Below are positions 1 through 10,730 of a stretch of 64,000 bases of DNA, in pieces. Each line of letters begins with the position of its first letter. Positions within the stretch are counted from its first letter, which is position 1. A program made the translations under genes and the position numbers. The notes beneath the pieces are model-generated. The model searched no databases and was not told the origin of the DNA. It saw only the letters and a program-made list of their open reading frames with translations. The stretch is taken from assembly GCA_964613945.1 (NCBI GenBank), contig CAZTJC010000015.1, forward strand, positions 33,123 through 97,122, read 5' to 3'. The stretch comes from JAVVHH01 sp964613945 (lineage in GTDB: Bacteria > Pseudomonadota > Alphaproteobacteria > Acetobacterales > Acetobacteraceae).

Positions 1-28
1 GGCGGATCATCGAGCGGAGCATGAGTTC

Positions 29-3000
29 CTAATACTCGTATTGATAGGTCAGGCCCACAGAGTTGCCGCCCTTGCCGCTGCCGACGTCGGTCTCGAGCTT
101 GAGCCCGCGGGTGATGTCGATCTGCAAGGTGGCGCCGGTACCGCCGCTATCGCCACCGGCCCCCTGTTTGGCGCCGAGATAGACGCCATTGGCGATGTAG
201 CGCCCGGCCTCGACCGACGCACCGGACGATGCTCCCGAACCACCACCGACGCTCAACCGGTCCAGGCCGAGGCCGTTGCGCACCGCATCGAGCGGGTTGC
301 CGCCGCCGCCCACCCCGGTCAGCTCGGCCAAGGAGGCGGCGATGGAGGCGATCTGGAACGGTCCGATCTCCTTCAGGCTGCGGCGGAACAGCAGATAGGA
401 CAGCACCTCGTCCTGCGGCAGCGGCGGGGTGCTGGTCAGCTTGATGGTCGGTGCGCTGGCGTAACCGCCGATGGTGAGCGTGGCGGTGACGCTGGTGGTG
501 CTGGATTCGGCGATGAAGTCCAGCGTGGGGTCGATCTTGCCGCCAGTGCCGGTGCCGTCGAAGCCGACCCGGCCATGGGTGAACGACAAGGTCGTGCCGG
601 CCAGGCTGACGGCGCCGCGACGCATGTCGAACCCGCCCGAGACCTGCGGCTTGGAGGCGCTGCCGCGGACGCGCAGATCGCCGGAGAGTTCGGCATCGAC
701 GCCGCGGCCGCGCAGGAAGATTTGGCCCGGCGCGCTAATGGCGAGGTCGAGGCCGATGCTGGGCGCCGGGCCGGTGGGGGCGGCCACCGGCTTCTGCCCG
801 GGGCGGATCACGTTGAGCGTCACGACCGAGGGCGGCAGCCCGGCCGGGATTTGGATTTCCGCCTGGCGAATTAGCACGCGCCCGGCCGCCTGAAGATCGC
901 CCTGCACCTTGCCGCGCACGGTAAGGTCCGCATCGGCCGAAAGCCGCAGCAGGTCGGAGCTGATCGGCCGCGCATTCTGCGCCTTGATGCCGATGTCGAC
1001 TGGCAGGCCCGGTGCCGTGACGCCGATCGTGCCGCTGGCCGCGATGGTGCCTTGTCCGGCCTTGCCGGTCAGCGAGACGATGCGGACGGTGTCTCCTTCA
1101 CCCCGGATGGTGGCAGCGATGTCGCGGATACGCAGGCCCTGGGTGAAGTCCTGCACCTCGCCATTGGCCAACTGCAGCGCGCCGGCGACCTGCGGCCGGC
1201 TGGTGGTGCCGCTTACCGTGCCGTCCAGCGTGACGCGGCCGCGGGCACGGCGGCCGTTGGCGGTGAGAATCGGGTCCAGCAGCGTCAGATCGAGCCCGCC
1301 GGTGGCGCGCAACGCCAGCGGGCCGGTGCCGAGCGGAGCCTGACCGGCAAGGTTGAGCTGGGCGGACCCGGCCGTCAGCCGCCCGTCGATCTGCGCGGTC
1401 TTGCCAGCCAGGTTGGCGGTCGCGACCAGGTTCGCCGGCGGGATCGCCCGGCCCGGCCCGGTCAGCATCTGTATGCCGGCCAGATTGAGCCTGACGGTGC
1501 CGCCGGGTAGCGCCGGCGTGCCGGTCAGCCTGGCATCGAGCGCGACGGTGCCGGCGAGCTTGAGGTCGGGCGACGCGATGGCGGCCAGGCTGGCTGGCGC
1601 GCGCAACGTCACGGTCGCGTCCAGGCGGGGCGAGAGTTGGCCGGCGACGTCCAGAACGGCGCTCTGCAAGCCGACGCGCAGCCGGTCGACCGAAACCGGG
1701 CCACCGAACTTGACGGTGGCAGGGGTGAGCAGGCGGGCTGTCTGCTCCTTGGCAGCGACCTGCAGCGTGTCGAGCCGGACGGTCTTCGCCGGCACGTCGA
1801 GCAGCGCGGCCGCCACGATCTTGGCCGGCGTGCCAGAGACGGTCAGCGATGCATCGCTCTTGATCGCCAACGCGGTCTGCGGCCCGGTGACGCCGATCTT
1901 GGCCGAACCGGTGGTCCCGCTGGCGTCGATGCCGGACAGGTTCGCGTCGGCGGTAACGATGCGGGCGCCGAGCGGGTCGCGGACCCGGGCGTCGATCTTG
2001 GCCGCGCCGACCCGCGAGCCCGCTGCGCCGGCGTTGGTCGCGTCCGCCTGCAGGCGGATTTCGTTGGGCACCAGTTCGAGCGTGGCGTTCACCGCGCCGG
2101 TCAATGGCTGACCGACGAAGGGCTGCAAATCGCCGAGCTGGCCCATCTTCAGCACCACCCGCCCGGTCGGCAGCGTGGTGCCGGGCGCCAGCTGCAGCGC
2201 GCCGTCGGCATGCAGGCTGCGCCAATCGGCACGGTCGATGGTCGCCTTCACGGTGCCGTCGTCAGCGCGGCGGGCCACGAGCGCCAGCTGTAGCGGCGCC
2301 CCGGCCAGGCGACCTTCCGCCTTCATAGTGCCGGACGGGGTGCTCGGCGAACCCTTGGCGGCGATATCGACGGTCACGGGACCGCGGGGCACGCCGGGTG
2401 CGCCGACCTCGCCCTGCGCATGCGCTGTCACGGCCAGGTCGGACGCGGTACCCGAGAGATCAACCGTGGCGGCGACGTTACCGACCAGCGTGGCGGCCAG
2501 AACGCTAAGGTCGGAGACCGCCGCCTTGACCGTGCCGGCGAGCTTGCCCGCCTGCTGGCTGCCGTTGATCGCCAGCTGAACGGTGCGGCCATCCAGCGTC
2601 AGGCGGCTGACGGTCAGGTCCTGGCCGTGCTGCTGCATGGCGAGCGCGACCGTGGCGTTCTCGCCGATCAGGCCCGGGATGGGCGCCTGGCCGCCGGTGA
2701 TGCCGAGCGTGCCGGTGCCGGTCAGCGTCGCGGTGCCGTCCGCGCCCTGGGCCGCGTCGAGGTGCAGCGCCGTGCGGCCACGAAGGTCGACGCCGCCCAT
2801 GCGGGCGAACGGCTCCAGTTGCGGCACGCTGAGGTCCATCGATCCCTTGGGCGCTCCGGCCGTCTCGCCATGGCCGGTGGCGCTGAGCAGCGGATGGGCG
2901 AGTGTGAAGTCGACGGGGCGGACGGGGTCATCGAGATGGGCGGTGACGTCCAGCGTGAGCGGGGCGGCGGCGAAGAAGTCGGGGTTGGGCAGCGGCGCCT

Positions 3001-4000
3001 GCAGCCCGGCGGCAGCGGCGTGAACCGTCACCTGGCCCGCATTGCCGGACAGGTCGGCGGTGAGCTGACGCACGGTGGCTCCTGCCGCGGCAAGCTGGTC
3101 GATCGCGAAATGGCCGGACGCATCGGGCTTGGTGAAGGCGCCTTTCACGGTCGCGTTGAGCACGACCGACTGCCAGGAGATCTCGGGTGCCGGCTTCATG
3201 GCGGGAGCGTTACCCGTCACGTGCAGGTCGAGCGTCTCGCCGGTGAGATTAACGGTGCCGTTGGCGGCAGCGTGCAGCGGGCCGGCTCCGAGCGTCAGCT
3301 TGGTCGCCAGGCCGGTTCGCGGCCCGGCCACCGCCGCATCGACGTCGAGCGCGCCAAGGTCCGGCAATTTGGCGATGTCGGCGATGAACCCATGTGGCGG
3401 TTCGGCAATGGCGATCGTGGCGTCGATGCTGGTGTCGGTGACCACGCCATCGACCTTGTATTCGCCGCCGGGGCCGTCGAGGCGGACGGCATGGAGGTTC
3501 GCCTTGGGCGTCAGCAACGTGGGCAGCGCCAGGCTGCCGTCGAGCGAGAAAGCGGCCGCGGCGCCGATGACGGGGGTGCCGATCTCGACCCGGTCCACGT
3601 GCAGCGATTTCACGTCGATCTTGACCGGCAGCGAGGCCGGTTCGTCGGACGGTGGCGCCGGGTTGGGGCTGGCCGCCTGGAGGCGCGGGAGGCTGAGAAG
3701 CCGAGCCGTGACACTATCGATCGCGACGTCCTTGGTCGCCAGCAGATACGGATGCCATTTGAGCTGGACGTCCTCGGCCACCAGCCAGGCGCCCTCGGTG
3801 TCGCGCAGCTCGAGGCGATCGACGTGCAGGTCGTTCGGCCAGCCGGTCACGCCGGTCGCGCTGACGGCGCCGCCGGTGATCTTGCCGACGAGGTCGAGGA
3901 TCAGCTGCGTCGGCCCCGGAAGGCCGAACGCGGCATGCGCTTCGGTCGAAAGCGCCGGCAGCGCGACGGCGGCGGCGAGGACGACGATCCTGTATCGCAT
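29..4000 (-). CDS. tamB: Translocation and assembly module protein TamB
   Basis: Predicted inner-membrane-anchored periplasmic protein that works with TamA in delivering proteins (and probably lipids) to the outer membrane. It is 1,323 residues long, normal for TamB. A hydrophobic N-terminal segment (about residues 5-23) would act as signal anchor. A very long stretch of short beta-rich, Gly/Thr/Leu-rich repeats follows, as in the AsmA/TamB groove. The last ~350 residues are the DUF490 domain, with the conserved PPLPQDEVLSYLLF stretch near residue 1,192 and a beta-rich end finishing in Tyr-Glu-Tyr. Its start codon shares one base with the tamA stop (TGATG), so the pair is probably translated together. 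Long open frames on the opposite strand are composition artefacts. Confidence 0.95.
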   Translation of the reverse strand: MRYRIVVLAAAVALPALSTEAHAAFGLPGPTQLILDLVGKITGGAVSATGVTGWPNDLHVDRLELRDTEGAWLVAEDVQLKWHPYLLATKDVAIDSVTARLLSLPRLQAASPNPAPPSDEPASLPVKIDVKSLHVDRVEIGTPVIGAAAAFSLDGSLALPTLLTPKANLHAVRLDGPGGEYKVDGVVTDTSIDATIAIAEPPHGFIADIAKLPDLGALDVDAAVAGPRTGLATKLTLGAGPLHAAANGTVNLTGETLDLHVTGNAPAMKPAPEISWQSVVLNATVKGAFTKPDASGHFAIDQLAAAGATVRQLTADLSGNAGQVTVHAAAAGLQAPLPNPDFFAAAPLTLDVTAHLDDPVRPVDFTLAHPLLSATGHGETAGAPKGSMDLSVPQLEPFARMGGVDLRGRTALHLDAAQGADGTATLTGTGTLGITGGQAPIPGLIGENATVALAMQQHGQDLTVSRLTLDGRTVQLAINGSQQAGKLAGTVKAAVSDLSVLAATLVGNVAATVDLSGTASDLAVTAHAQGEVGAPGVPRGPVTVDIAAKGSPSTPSGTMKAEGRLAGAPLQLALVARRADDGTVKATIDRADWRSLHADGALQLAPGTTLPTGRVVLKMGQLGDLQPFVGQPLTGAVNATLELVPNEIRLQADATNAGAAGSRVGAAKIDARVRDPLGARIVTADANLSGIDASGTTGSAKIGVTGPQTALAIKSDASLTVSGTPAKIVAAALLDVPAKTVRLDTLQVAAKEQTARLLTPATVKFGGPVSVDRLRVGLQSAVLDVAGQLSPRLDATVTLRAPASLAAIASPDLKLAGTVALDARLTGTPALPGGTVRLNLAGIQMLTGPGRAIPPANLVATANLAGKTAQIDGRLTAGSAQLNLAGQAPLGTGPLALRATGGLDLTLLDPILTANGRRARGRVTLDGTVSGTTSRPQVAGALQLANGEVQDFTQGLRIRDIAATIRGEGDTVRIVSLTGKAGQGTIAASGTIGVTAPGLPVDIGIKAQNARPISSDLLRLSADADLTVRGKVQGDLQAAGRVLIRQAEIQIPAGLPPSVVTLNVIRPGQKPVAAPTGPAPSIGLDLAISAPGQIFLRGRGVDAELSGDLRVRGSASKPQVSGGFDMRRGAVSLAGTTLSFTHGRVGFDGTGTGGKIDPTLDFIAESSTTSVTATLTIGGYASAPTIKLTSTPPLPQDEVLSYLLFRRSLKEIGPFQIASIAASLAELTGVGGGGNPLDAVRNGLGLDRLSVGGGSGASSGASVEAGRYIANGVYLGAKQGAGGDSGGTGATLQIDITRGLKLETDVGSGKGGNSVGLTYQYEY

Positions 4001-5841
4001 CAGAAAGCCTGCCCTATGCCGACGTAGATTTCGAACCCGTCATCGCCACGCTGCTTGTTGAGCGGAACGGCGATGTCGGCGCGGATGGGGCCGAACGGCG
4101 TATAGTAGCGGATGCCGGCCCCGGCCCCCATGCGCAAGTTGCCGCTGAACGGCGCGCTGGTGGCCGACGCCTCGCCGGCATCGAGGAACACGGCGGCACC
4201 GAAGCTGGACAGGAACCGCTGCCGGAACTCGACAGTCGCCGCGCCCAGCGAGGTGCCGCCGATCGGCCGATTATCGGGGAATTTTGGACCGACGGACTGG
4301 TATTTGTAGCCCCGTACGGTGGCGCTGCCGCCGGCATACAGCCGCTGGTCGGGCGGCAGCTCGAACGTCGTCGCACCCTGGACCGAGGCAAGGATGGCGC
4401 GCAGGGCGAGGATGCTGCGGCCGTTGGAGCCGAAATCGAAATAGGTCGAGCCGCTCGCCTGCAGGATGACGAACTGGGCGCCGGGCGCCTGCAGCGAGGC
4501 CGACGGCGTGATGGCGCCGGTCGCCTTGATGCCATGCGTCGCGTCGAGCAAGCCGTCCGCGCCGGTGGTGTCGTAGGTCGCGGTGACGGGCAGCTGCAGC
4601 AGCGTGTAGTCGCGGGTGACGCCTTCTTGCGTCACCTTGGATTGCTGCGCCTGCAGCCCGGCAGTTAGCGAGAACTCGGTCGAGAACCGGCGTCGCACCG
4701 AAACGCCGCCAAGGATGGCGGTGCGGTCATAGGCGTCGAGGCTCTCCTTGATGCCCTCCAGGCGATAGATCAGGTCCAGGTCGCGCACGAAGATGTCGGG
4801 CTGCGTCAGCGTCGCCGTCACGTCGTAGCCTGGTCGGCGCGAGGCGGTGGCCCCGAGTTGCGTCACGGCGGCGCCGAGGTCGAGCCGTTCCGCATTGCCG
4901 AACAGGTTGCGGTGCGACCAGGTGACGCCGGCGCTGGCGCCGAGATCGGTCGAGTAGGCGGCCGTCGCACCCAGCACGTGCCGCTTGCGCTCGACCAGCC
5001 GGACCGTGAGCGGCAACTGGCCATCGGCGTCCACGTGGTCGGGCGCATCCACCGTCACGGCGGAGAACACGCCGGCCGCGGCCAAGTCCTCGCGGGCCTT
5101 GTCGATCTTGCGCGGGTCGAAGCGCTCGCCGGCGTGCAGCAGCAGCCGGCGGCGGACGTAGCTCTCGTGGACGCGGTCGAGGCCCTCGATGGTGATAGGC
5201 CCGAGATCCACGCGCGGGCCGGGCTGAACCGCGTAGCTGACGTCCAGCCCGGTGGCCGGCGGCACCAGCACGGCCACCGGCGTATCGACCTTGGCGAGCG
5301 CATGGCCGTCGTCGCGGAGCGCCTCCAGCATACGGCCCTGTGCTGCCAGCACGTCCGTGGCTACGGCAGGATCACCGGGCTTGAGCTTCAGCGCCTGCTC
5401 GGCGACCGGGTCCGGCTGCCCGGTGAGCCCGACCCGGCGCAAGCGGAACAACGGCCCCTTGTCGATGTGGATCGTGACCGGAACCTCGGCGGTGGCGGTA
5501 TCGAGGGCGGTCGGCAGCGCCGCGTCGTCGATCGACCGGCCGGCGATGTCGACGGAGATCTTGCTGCCGTAATAGCCGAAGCTGTCGAGCGCGGCTGCGA
5601 GCCGTCCGCGGTCTTCGCGTGCGCGCGTGATGAGCGCGAACGGACCCACCGGCGCCTTTTCGCGCAAGCTGATCAGGACGGAACTGGCCCGCAGCGCTGC
5701 GTCGAGACCCGGTTCGCCGGTGCTCGGCAGATTGACGGCATAAGGCTGCGGATCGGCCGCGAGACCGAACTCGGGGCTGACGATCGTGGCGGCAACGAGC
5801 ACCAGCGCGGCCAGTCGCAAAGAAGACGTCGATTTTGACAT
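4000..5841 (-). CDS. tamA: Outer membrane protein assembly factor TamA (BamA/Omp85 family)
   Basis: Outer-membrane beta-barrel partner of TamB. The chosen ATG at 5841 gives 613 residues and a clear signal peptide ending near Phe-Gly-Leu-Ala-Ala. The frame stays open upstream to 6009, but that would run across the divergent acyltransferase start. POTRA-like repeats occupy about residues 50-280, with the typical phrase 'GLDRVHESYVRRRLLLHAGERFD'-like region only paraphrased here: an Arg-rich turn after 'EGLDRVHESYV'. The C-terminal ~320 residues form the barrel, with the conserved VRGY motif near residue 508 and a C-terminal aromatic residue (Phe), as expected for a barrel protein recognised by BamA. 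Lies directly upstream of tamB. Confidence 0.94.
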   Translation of the reverse strand: MSKSTSSLRLAALVLVAATIVSPEFGLAADPQPYAVNLPSTGEPGLDAALRASSVLISLREKAPVGPFALITRAREDRGRLAAALDSFGYYGSKISVDIAGRSIDDAALPTALDTATAEVPVTIHIDKGPLFRLRRVGLTGQPDPVAEQALKLKPGDPAVATDVLAAQGRMLEALRDDGHALAKVDTPVAVLVPPATGLDVSYAVQPGPRVDLGPITIEGLDRVHESYVRRRLLLHAGERFDPRKIDKAREDLAAAGVFSAVTVDAPDHVDADGQLPLTVRLVERKRHVLGATAAYSTDLGASAGVTWSHRNLFGNAERLDLGAAVTQLGATASRRPGYDVTATLTQPDIFVRDLDLIYRLEGIKESLDAYDRTAILGGVSVRRRFSTEFSLTAGLQAQQSKVTQEGVTRDYTLLQLPVTATYDTTGADGLLDATHGIKATGAITPSASLQAPGAQFVILQASGSTYFDFGSNGRSILALRAILASVQGATTFELPPDQRLYAGGSATVRGYKYQSVGPKFPDNRPIGGTSLGAATVEFRQRFLSSFGAAVFLDAGEASATSAPFSGNLRMGAGAGIRYYTPFGPIRADIAVPLNKQRGDDGFEIYVGIGQAF

Positions 5842-5927
5842 ACCCTTCAAGGCTCTACGCAGTATCCAGAACTGCTTCAAGCAGGGTGAACATTGTTCGG
5901 GATGGGGCGGCTTGATAAGTCGGTAGG

Positions 5928-6863
5928 ATGGACATGTCGCGCCGATCGCCGCCGCTGAATCGGAACGCCGCCAGCCCACATCCCGCGCGGGAATGGGTGC
6001 CGGCGCCACCCTTCGTGCAACGGCTGCGCTGGTTGCGGCGAGTGCTACTGGCGCTGGGGTGGACGCTGCCGAGCATGGCGGTGCAATCGGTGCTGCTGAT
6101 CATTCCCGGCGACGGCAAGCGATGGTTCGCGCGAATCTATTGGGCGGGGATCTGCCGGGTGTTAGGCGTGGAGCGCCGGGTCGTGGGGCACGTGGCCGAG
6201 AGCAGGCGGCCGGTGTTGTTCGCCTGCAATCATACTTCGTGGCTGGACGTGCCGGTGCTGGGCGGAACGCTGGAAGCGTGTTTCGTGGCCAAGGCGGAGG
6301 TCGGCACCTGGCCGGTGGTGCGGACAGTGGCGCGGTTGGGGCGCACGGTGTTCGTCAGCCGGCGTGCGAGCGAGACCGGGCGGGAGCGCGATTCCATGCG
6401 CGCGCGTCTGCTGGCCGGCGACGACCTGATCCTGTTCCCGGAAGGCACCAGCTCGGACGGCACGCGGGTGCTGCCGTTCCGCTCGCCGTTCTTCGCGGTT
6501 GCCGAACGCGTGGGAGACGACGCGGTGCCGCTGATCCAGCCGGTCTCGGTGGTGTTCGACCGGCTCGACTACCTGCCGGCCCGGCGCAGCACGCGGCCCG
6601 TATCATCCTGGTATGGCGATATGGATCTCGGCGGGCATTTCTGGCGTCTGGCCCGCTATCGGCACCTGCGCGCCACGGTTGTGCTGCACGACCCGGTCGA
6701 TCCGGCCGATTATCCATCGCGCAAGGCCATCGCACAGGCGGTCCAGCAGATTATTTCAGCCGGAAATGCCGCCTTGCGTCGGGGTCGTTTACCCGCCGCG
6801 AGTGCCACACCGCTTTCACTTGACACGGAAGCTCCCAATATCCCCAGAGTAGTATCACCTTAA
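5928..6863 (+). CDS. Lysophospholipid acyltransferase (PlsC/AGPAT family)
   Basis: Membrane-associated acyltransferase that would transfer a fatty acyl chain to a lysolipid. The catalytic HX4D motif is seen as NHTSWLD (His102-Asp107) and the substrate-binding block as FPEGTSSDG (about residues 170-178). One hydrophobic segment lies at about residues 40-60. Length 311 is usual. Start at the ATG at 5928, with a second in-frame ATG 6 bases on. It is divergent from tamA (86 bp apart) and precedes miaB, an arrangement common in alphaproteobacteria. It could be the general PlsC (lysophosphatidate to phosphatidate) or the lyso-ornithine-lipid acyltransferase OlsA, since an OlsB homologue is encoded at 15504. 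Sequence alone does not decide. Confidence 0.9.
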   Translation: MDMSRRSPPLNRNAASPHPAREWVPAPPFVQRLRWLRRVLLALGWTLPSMAVQSVLLIIPGDGKRWFARIYWAGICRVLGVERRVVGHVAESRRPVLFACNHTSWLDVPVLGGTLEACFVAKAEVGTWPVVRTVARLGRTVFVSRRASETGRERDSMRARLLAGDDLILFPEGTSSDGTRVLPFRSPFFAVAERVGDDAVPLIQPVSVVFDRLDYLPARRSTRPVSSWYGDMDLGGHFWRLARYRHLRATVVLHDPVDPADYPSRKAIAQAVQQIISAGNAALRRGRLPAASATPLSLDTEAPNIPRVVSP

Positions 6864-6955
6864 CCAGCCTGGACGCCCCTGAATCACCATCGCTTGACCG
6901 TAACGCTGGCCCGCCCCATCCACCGCGCTTCGGTGCGAGAGGACGGAATTTCATC

Positions 6956-8310
6956 GTGAGTGGGTCGACCAAGCTTCTGCACGTGATCACCTACGGCTGT
7001 CAGATGAACGTTTATGACAGCGGCCGGATGACCGATGTCCTGGCGCCGCTCGGCTATCGGCCGACGCCGACGCCCGACAATGCCGATATGATCATCCTCA
7101 ACACCTGCCACATCCGCGAGCGCGCCGAGGAGAAGGTGTTCTCCGAACTCGGTCGCCTCCGCGTGATCAAGCAGGCGCGCGAGGCGGAGGGGCGCAAGAC
7201 GGTGCTGGCCGTCGCCGGCTGCGTGGCGCAGGCCGAGGGTGCGATGATCCTGGCACGGGCGCCGTACGTGGACATCGTGCTGGGGCCGCAGACCTATCAC
7301 AAGCTGCCGGAGATGGTGGCGCGCGCGGCGCGGGCCGGCGGGGCCGTGATCGAGACGGACTTCCCGGCCGAGGACAAGTTCGACCACCTGCCCGAGACGG
7401 TAGCGCCGCAGGGCATGACGGCGTTCCTGACCGTGCAGGAAGGCTGCGACAAGTTCTGCTCCTTCTGCGTCGTGCCCTACACCCGCGGCTCGGAGAGCAG
7501 CCGCCCGGCAGTGTCGGTCATCGCCGAAGCCCGGCGGTTGGTCGCGGGTGGCGCGCGCGAACTGACGTTGCTCGGCCAGAACGTCAACGCCTGGCACGGG
7601 GCCGCGCCCGATGGCGGCGTGTGGGACTTCGCCCAACTCATCCGCGCCCTGGCCGACGTGCCGGGCCTGCTGCGGTTGCGCTACACGACGTCGCATCCGC
7701 GCGACATGGGCGACAGCCTGATCGCCGCGCATCGCGACATCCCCATGCTGATGCCGTTCCTGCATCTGCCGGTGCAGTCCGGCTCGGACCGCGTGCTGGC
7801 GGCGATGAACCGCAAGCATACGGCCGACGACTACCTGCGGCTGATCGACAAGCTCCGGGACGCCCGGCCGGATCTGGCGCTGTCGTCGGATTTCATCGTG
7901 GGCCACCCCGGCGAGACCGATGCGGAGTTCCAGGCGACGATGGCGCTGGTGCGCCGGGTCGAATTCGCGCAGGCATTCAGCTTCAAGTATTCGTCGCGGC
8001 CGGGCACCCCCGCCGCCGGCGCGCCGGGTCATGTCCCCGAGGACGTGAAGCATGCCCGGTTGCAGGAATTGCTGGCGCTGTTGCGCGACCAGCAAGAGGC
8101 GTTCAACCGCCGCACCGAGGGCCTTGTGCTCCCGGTGTTGTTCACCGGGCCTGGCCGTCGGCCGGGTCAGCTCTCCGGCCGCACCCCGTACCTGCAGCCC
8201 GTGCATGTTTCTGGTCCGCTCGCGCTAATTGGATCGGAAACGGACGTGCGAATCGCGGCCGCCACCACCACCTCTCTGCTTGGAACCCTTGATCTGGAGA
8301 AGATGCTCGC

Positions 8311-8314
<4 letters not shown>
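6956..8314 (+). CDS. miaB: tRNA-2-methylthio-N6-dimethylallyladenosine synthase MiaB
   Basis: Radical-SAM methylthiotransferase that adds the 2-methylthio group to isopentenyl-adenosine-37 of tRNAs reading UNN codons. The three N-terminal cluster cysteines are Cys15 (YGCQMN), Cys51 (NTCHIRE) and Cys89 (AGCVAQ). The radical-SAM triad is Cys164-x3-Cys168-x2-Cys171 (CDKFCSFC). The C-terminal ~65 residues form the TRAM domain. It is 452 residues with a GTG start at 6956, preceded by GAGAGGA. Its stop overlaps or abuts the phoH start, so miaB-phoH-ybeY-corC look like one transcription unit. Confidence 0.97.
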
Positions 8315-9369
<1,055 letters not shown>

Positions 9370-9373
9370 CACC

Positions 9374-9841
9374 ATGGACCCAGACAGTAAACGCGGCCCC
9401 GCCATGACGGCGGGGCCAGACGATTCGCGGCACTTCGTGCCGGATGTCATCGTCGATGATCGGCGATGGCGGGTTTTCGTACCGGGGGTGGAACGCATCG
9501 CCCGGCGCGCAGCCCAGATCGCCGGCGGGGCCGGCACCGTCCTTCTGACCTCCGACCTGGAAGTGCAGCGCCTCAACGCGCGGCACCGCGGTCGCAACAA
9601 GCCCACCAACGTGCTGACCTTCGACAGCGGCGATATCGCCCTGGCGCTCGGTGTCGTGCGGCGGGAGGCCCGCGCGCAGAAACGGCGGATCCAGCATCAC
9701 GTCGCCCATCTCGTGGTGCACGGCGCCCTGCACCTGCGCGGGCACGATCACGACGATCCCGGCTTTGCCCGGCGCATGGAGATGGAAGAAGCACGGTTGC
9801 TGCACCAGATCGGCGTGCCGAACCCGTGGCGGTCAGCATGA
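9374..9841 (+). CDS. ybeY: Endoribonuclease YbeY (16S rRNA maturation factor)
   Basis: Single-domain metal-dependent RNase needed for 16S rRNA 3'-end processing and ribosome quality control. The zinc motif HGALHLRGHDH gives ligands His116, His120 and His126 when counted from the ATG at 9374. From there it is 155 residues, four bases after the phoH stop. A second ATG at 9404 lies in the loop of a 9-bp inverted repeat (see 9395-9417), so which start is used matters. The frame stays open further upstream inside phoH, but the family is normally ~150-170 residues. The stop overlaps the corC start by 4 bp (ATGA). Confidence 0.95.
   Translation: MDPDSKRGPAMTAGPDDSRHFVPDVIVDDRRWRVFVPGVERIARRAAQIAGGAGTVLLTSDLEVQRLNARHRGRNKPTNVLTFDSGDIALALGVVRREARAQKRRIQHHVAHLVVHGALHLRGHDHDDPGFARRMEMEEARLLHQIGVPNPWRSA
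9395..9417 (+). repeat. Perfect inverted repeat around the second ybeY ATG
   Basis: GGCCCCGCC, then ATGAC, then GGCGGGGCC: a 9-bp all-GC stem whose 5-base loop begins with an in-frame ATG (9404) of ybeY. In RNA this would be a very stable hairpin 26 bases after the phoH stop. It has no following T run. It could hide or mark the ybeY start, or act as an RNA-processing or attenuation element in the phoH-ybeY message. It could also be coding coincidence in GC-rich DNA. Confidence 0.6.
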
Positions 9842-10722
9842 GCGGCCAATCGACCAACCGCAGCGGCGTCGTCACCCGGTTGCTGAGTCTGCTCGGGCGT
9901 CGCGGCCCCGAGCACAACGTGCGCGACAGTATTGCCGAACTGGTTCAGCAATCGGCTGACCAGGTGCACGCCGACGGCGTGCTGCCGGAACTGGACCGGC
10001 AGGAGCGGGTGCTGCTGGCCAACGTGCTGCGGCTGCGCGGCCGGGCGGCTAACGACGTCATGGTGCCGCGCGCCGACATCGTGGCGATCTCGGTCGACCT
10101 GTCGCTCGACCAGTTGCTCGCCAAGGTCCGGCTCGAGGGTCACTCCCGTCTGCCGGTGTATCGCGAGCAGCTCGATGAGATCGTCGGCATGGTCCATATC
10201 AAGGACGTGTTCGGCTATGTCGGCCGGCCCGAGCAGTTCCAGCTCGAACCGATCCTGCGCAAGCCGCTGATGGTGGCGCCGCAGGTACCAATCCTCGACC
10301 TGCTGCTGCAGATGCGGCAGGCAAGGGTGCATCTGGCTCTCGTGGTCGACGAGTATGGCGGCATCGACGGCCTAGTCACCATCGAGGACCTCGTGGAGGA
10401 GATCGTCGGCGACATCGCCGACGAGCATGACGAGGTCACTGGCCCGATGATCGTCGAGCGGCCGGACGGGGCGCTGGACCTGGATGCCCGCCTGTCGATC
10501 GAAGCGTTCGAAACGCGGTTGGGCCCAGTGCTGACCGAGGACGAGCGGACGGCGGACATCGATACCGTCGGTGGGCTGGTGTTCACCATTGCCGGACGGG
10601 TGCCGACCCGCGGCGAGGTGGTGAGCCATCCGAGCGGGCTGGAGTTCCGTATCCTCGAAGCCGATGCCCGCCGCATTCGCCGCATCCGGACGCGCCAGAA
10701 CCTCAAGCAGGCGGCGGAATAG
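9838..10722 (+). CDS. corC: CorC/HlyC family CBS-domain transporter-associated protein
   Basis: Cytosolic 294-residue protein with two CBS domains (about residues 65-130 and 135-195) and a C-terminal CorC/HlyC domain (about 205-285). It lacks the N-terminal DUF21 membrane domain of longer relatives, so it is the short CorC type found next to ybeY and lnt in many proteobacteria. The family is associated with Mg2+/Co2+ efflux, but the exact role here is inferred from homology. ATG at 9838 overlaps the ybeY stop (ATGA). It ends in a small palindrome (CCTAG-CGC-CTAGG) shared with the convergent 5'-nucleotidase gene. Confidence 0.93.
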   Translation: MSGQSTNRSGVVTRLLSLLGRRGPEHNVRDSIAELVQQSADQVHADGVLPELDRQERVLLANVLRLRGRAANDVMVPRADIVAISVDLSLDQLLAKVRLEGHSRLPVYREQLDEIVGMVHIKDVFGYVGRPEQFQLEPILRKPLMVAPQVPILDLLLQMRQARVHLALVVDEYGGIDGLVTIEDLVEEIVGDIADEHDEVTGPMIVERPDGALDLDARLSIEAFETRLGPVLTEDERTADIDTVGGLVFTIAGRVPTRGEVVSHPSGLEFRILEADARRIRRIRTRQNLKQAAE

Positions 10723-10730
10723 CCTAGCGC

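Noticed and set aside
2420..4027. Long plus-strand open frame (535 codons) opposite tamB.
   Set aside because: GC-rich shadow: low-complexity Gly/Arg/Val sequence, no start signal, and tamB on the other strand is a clear gene.
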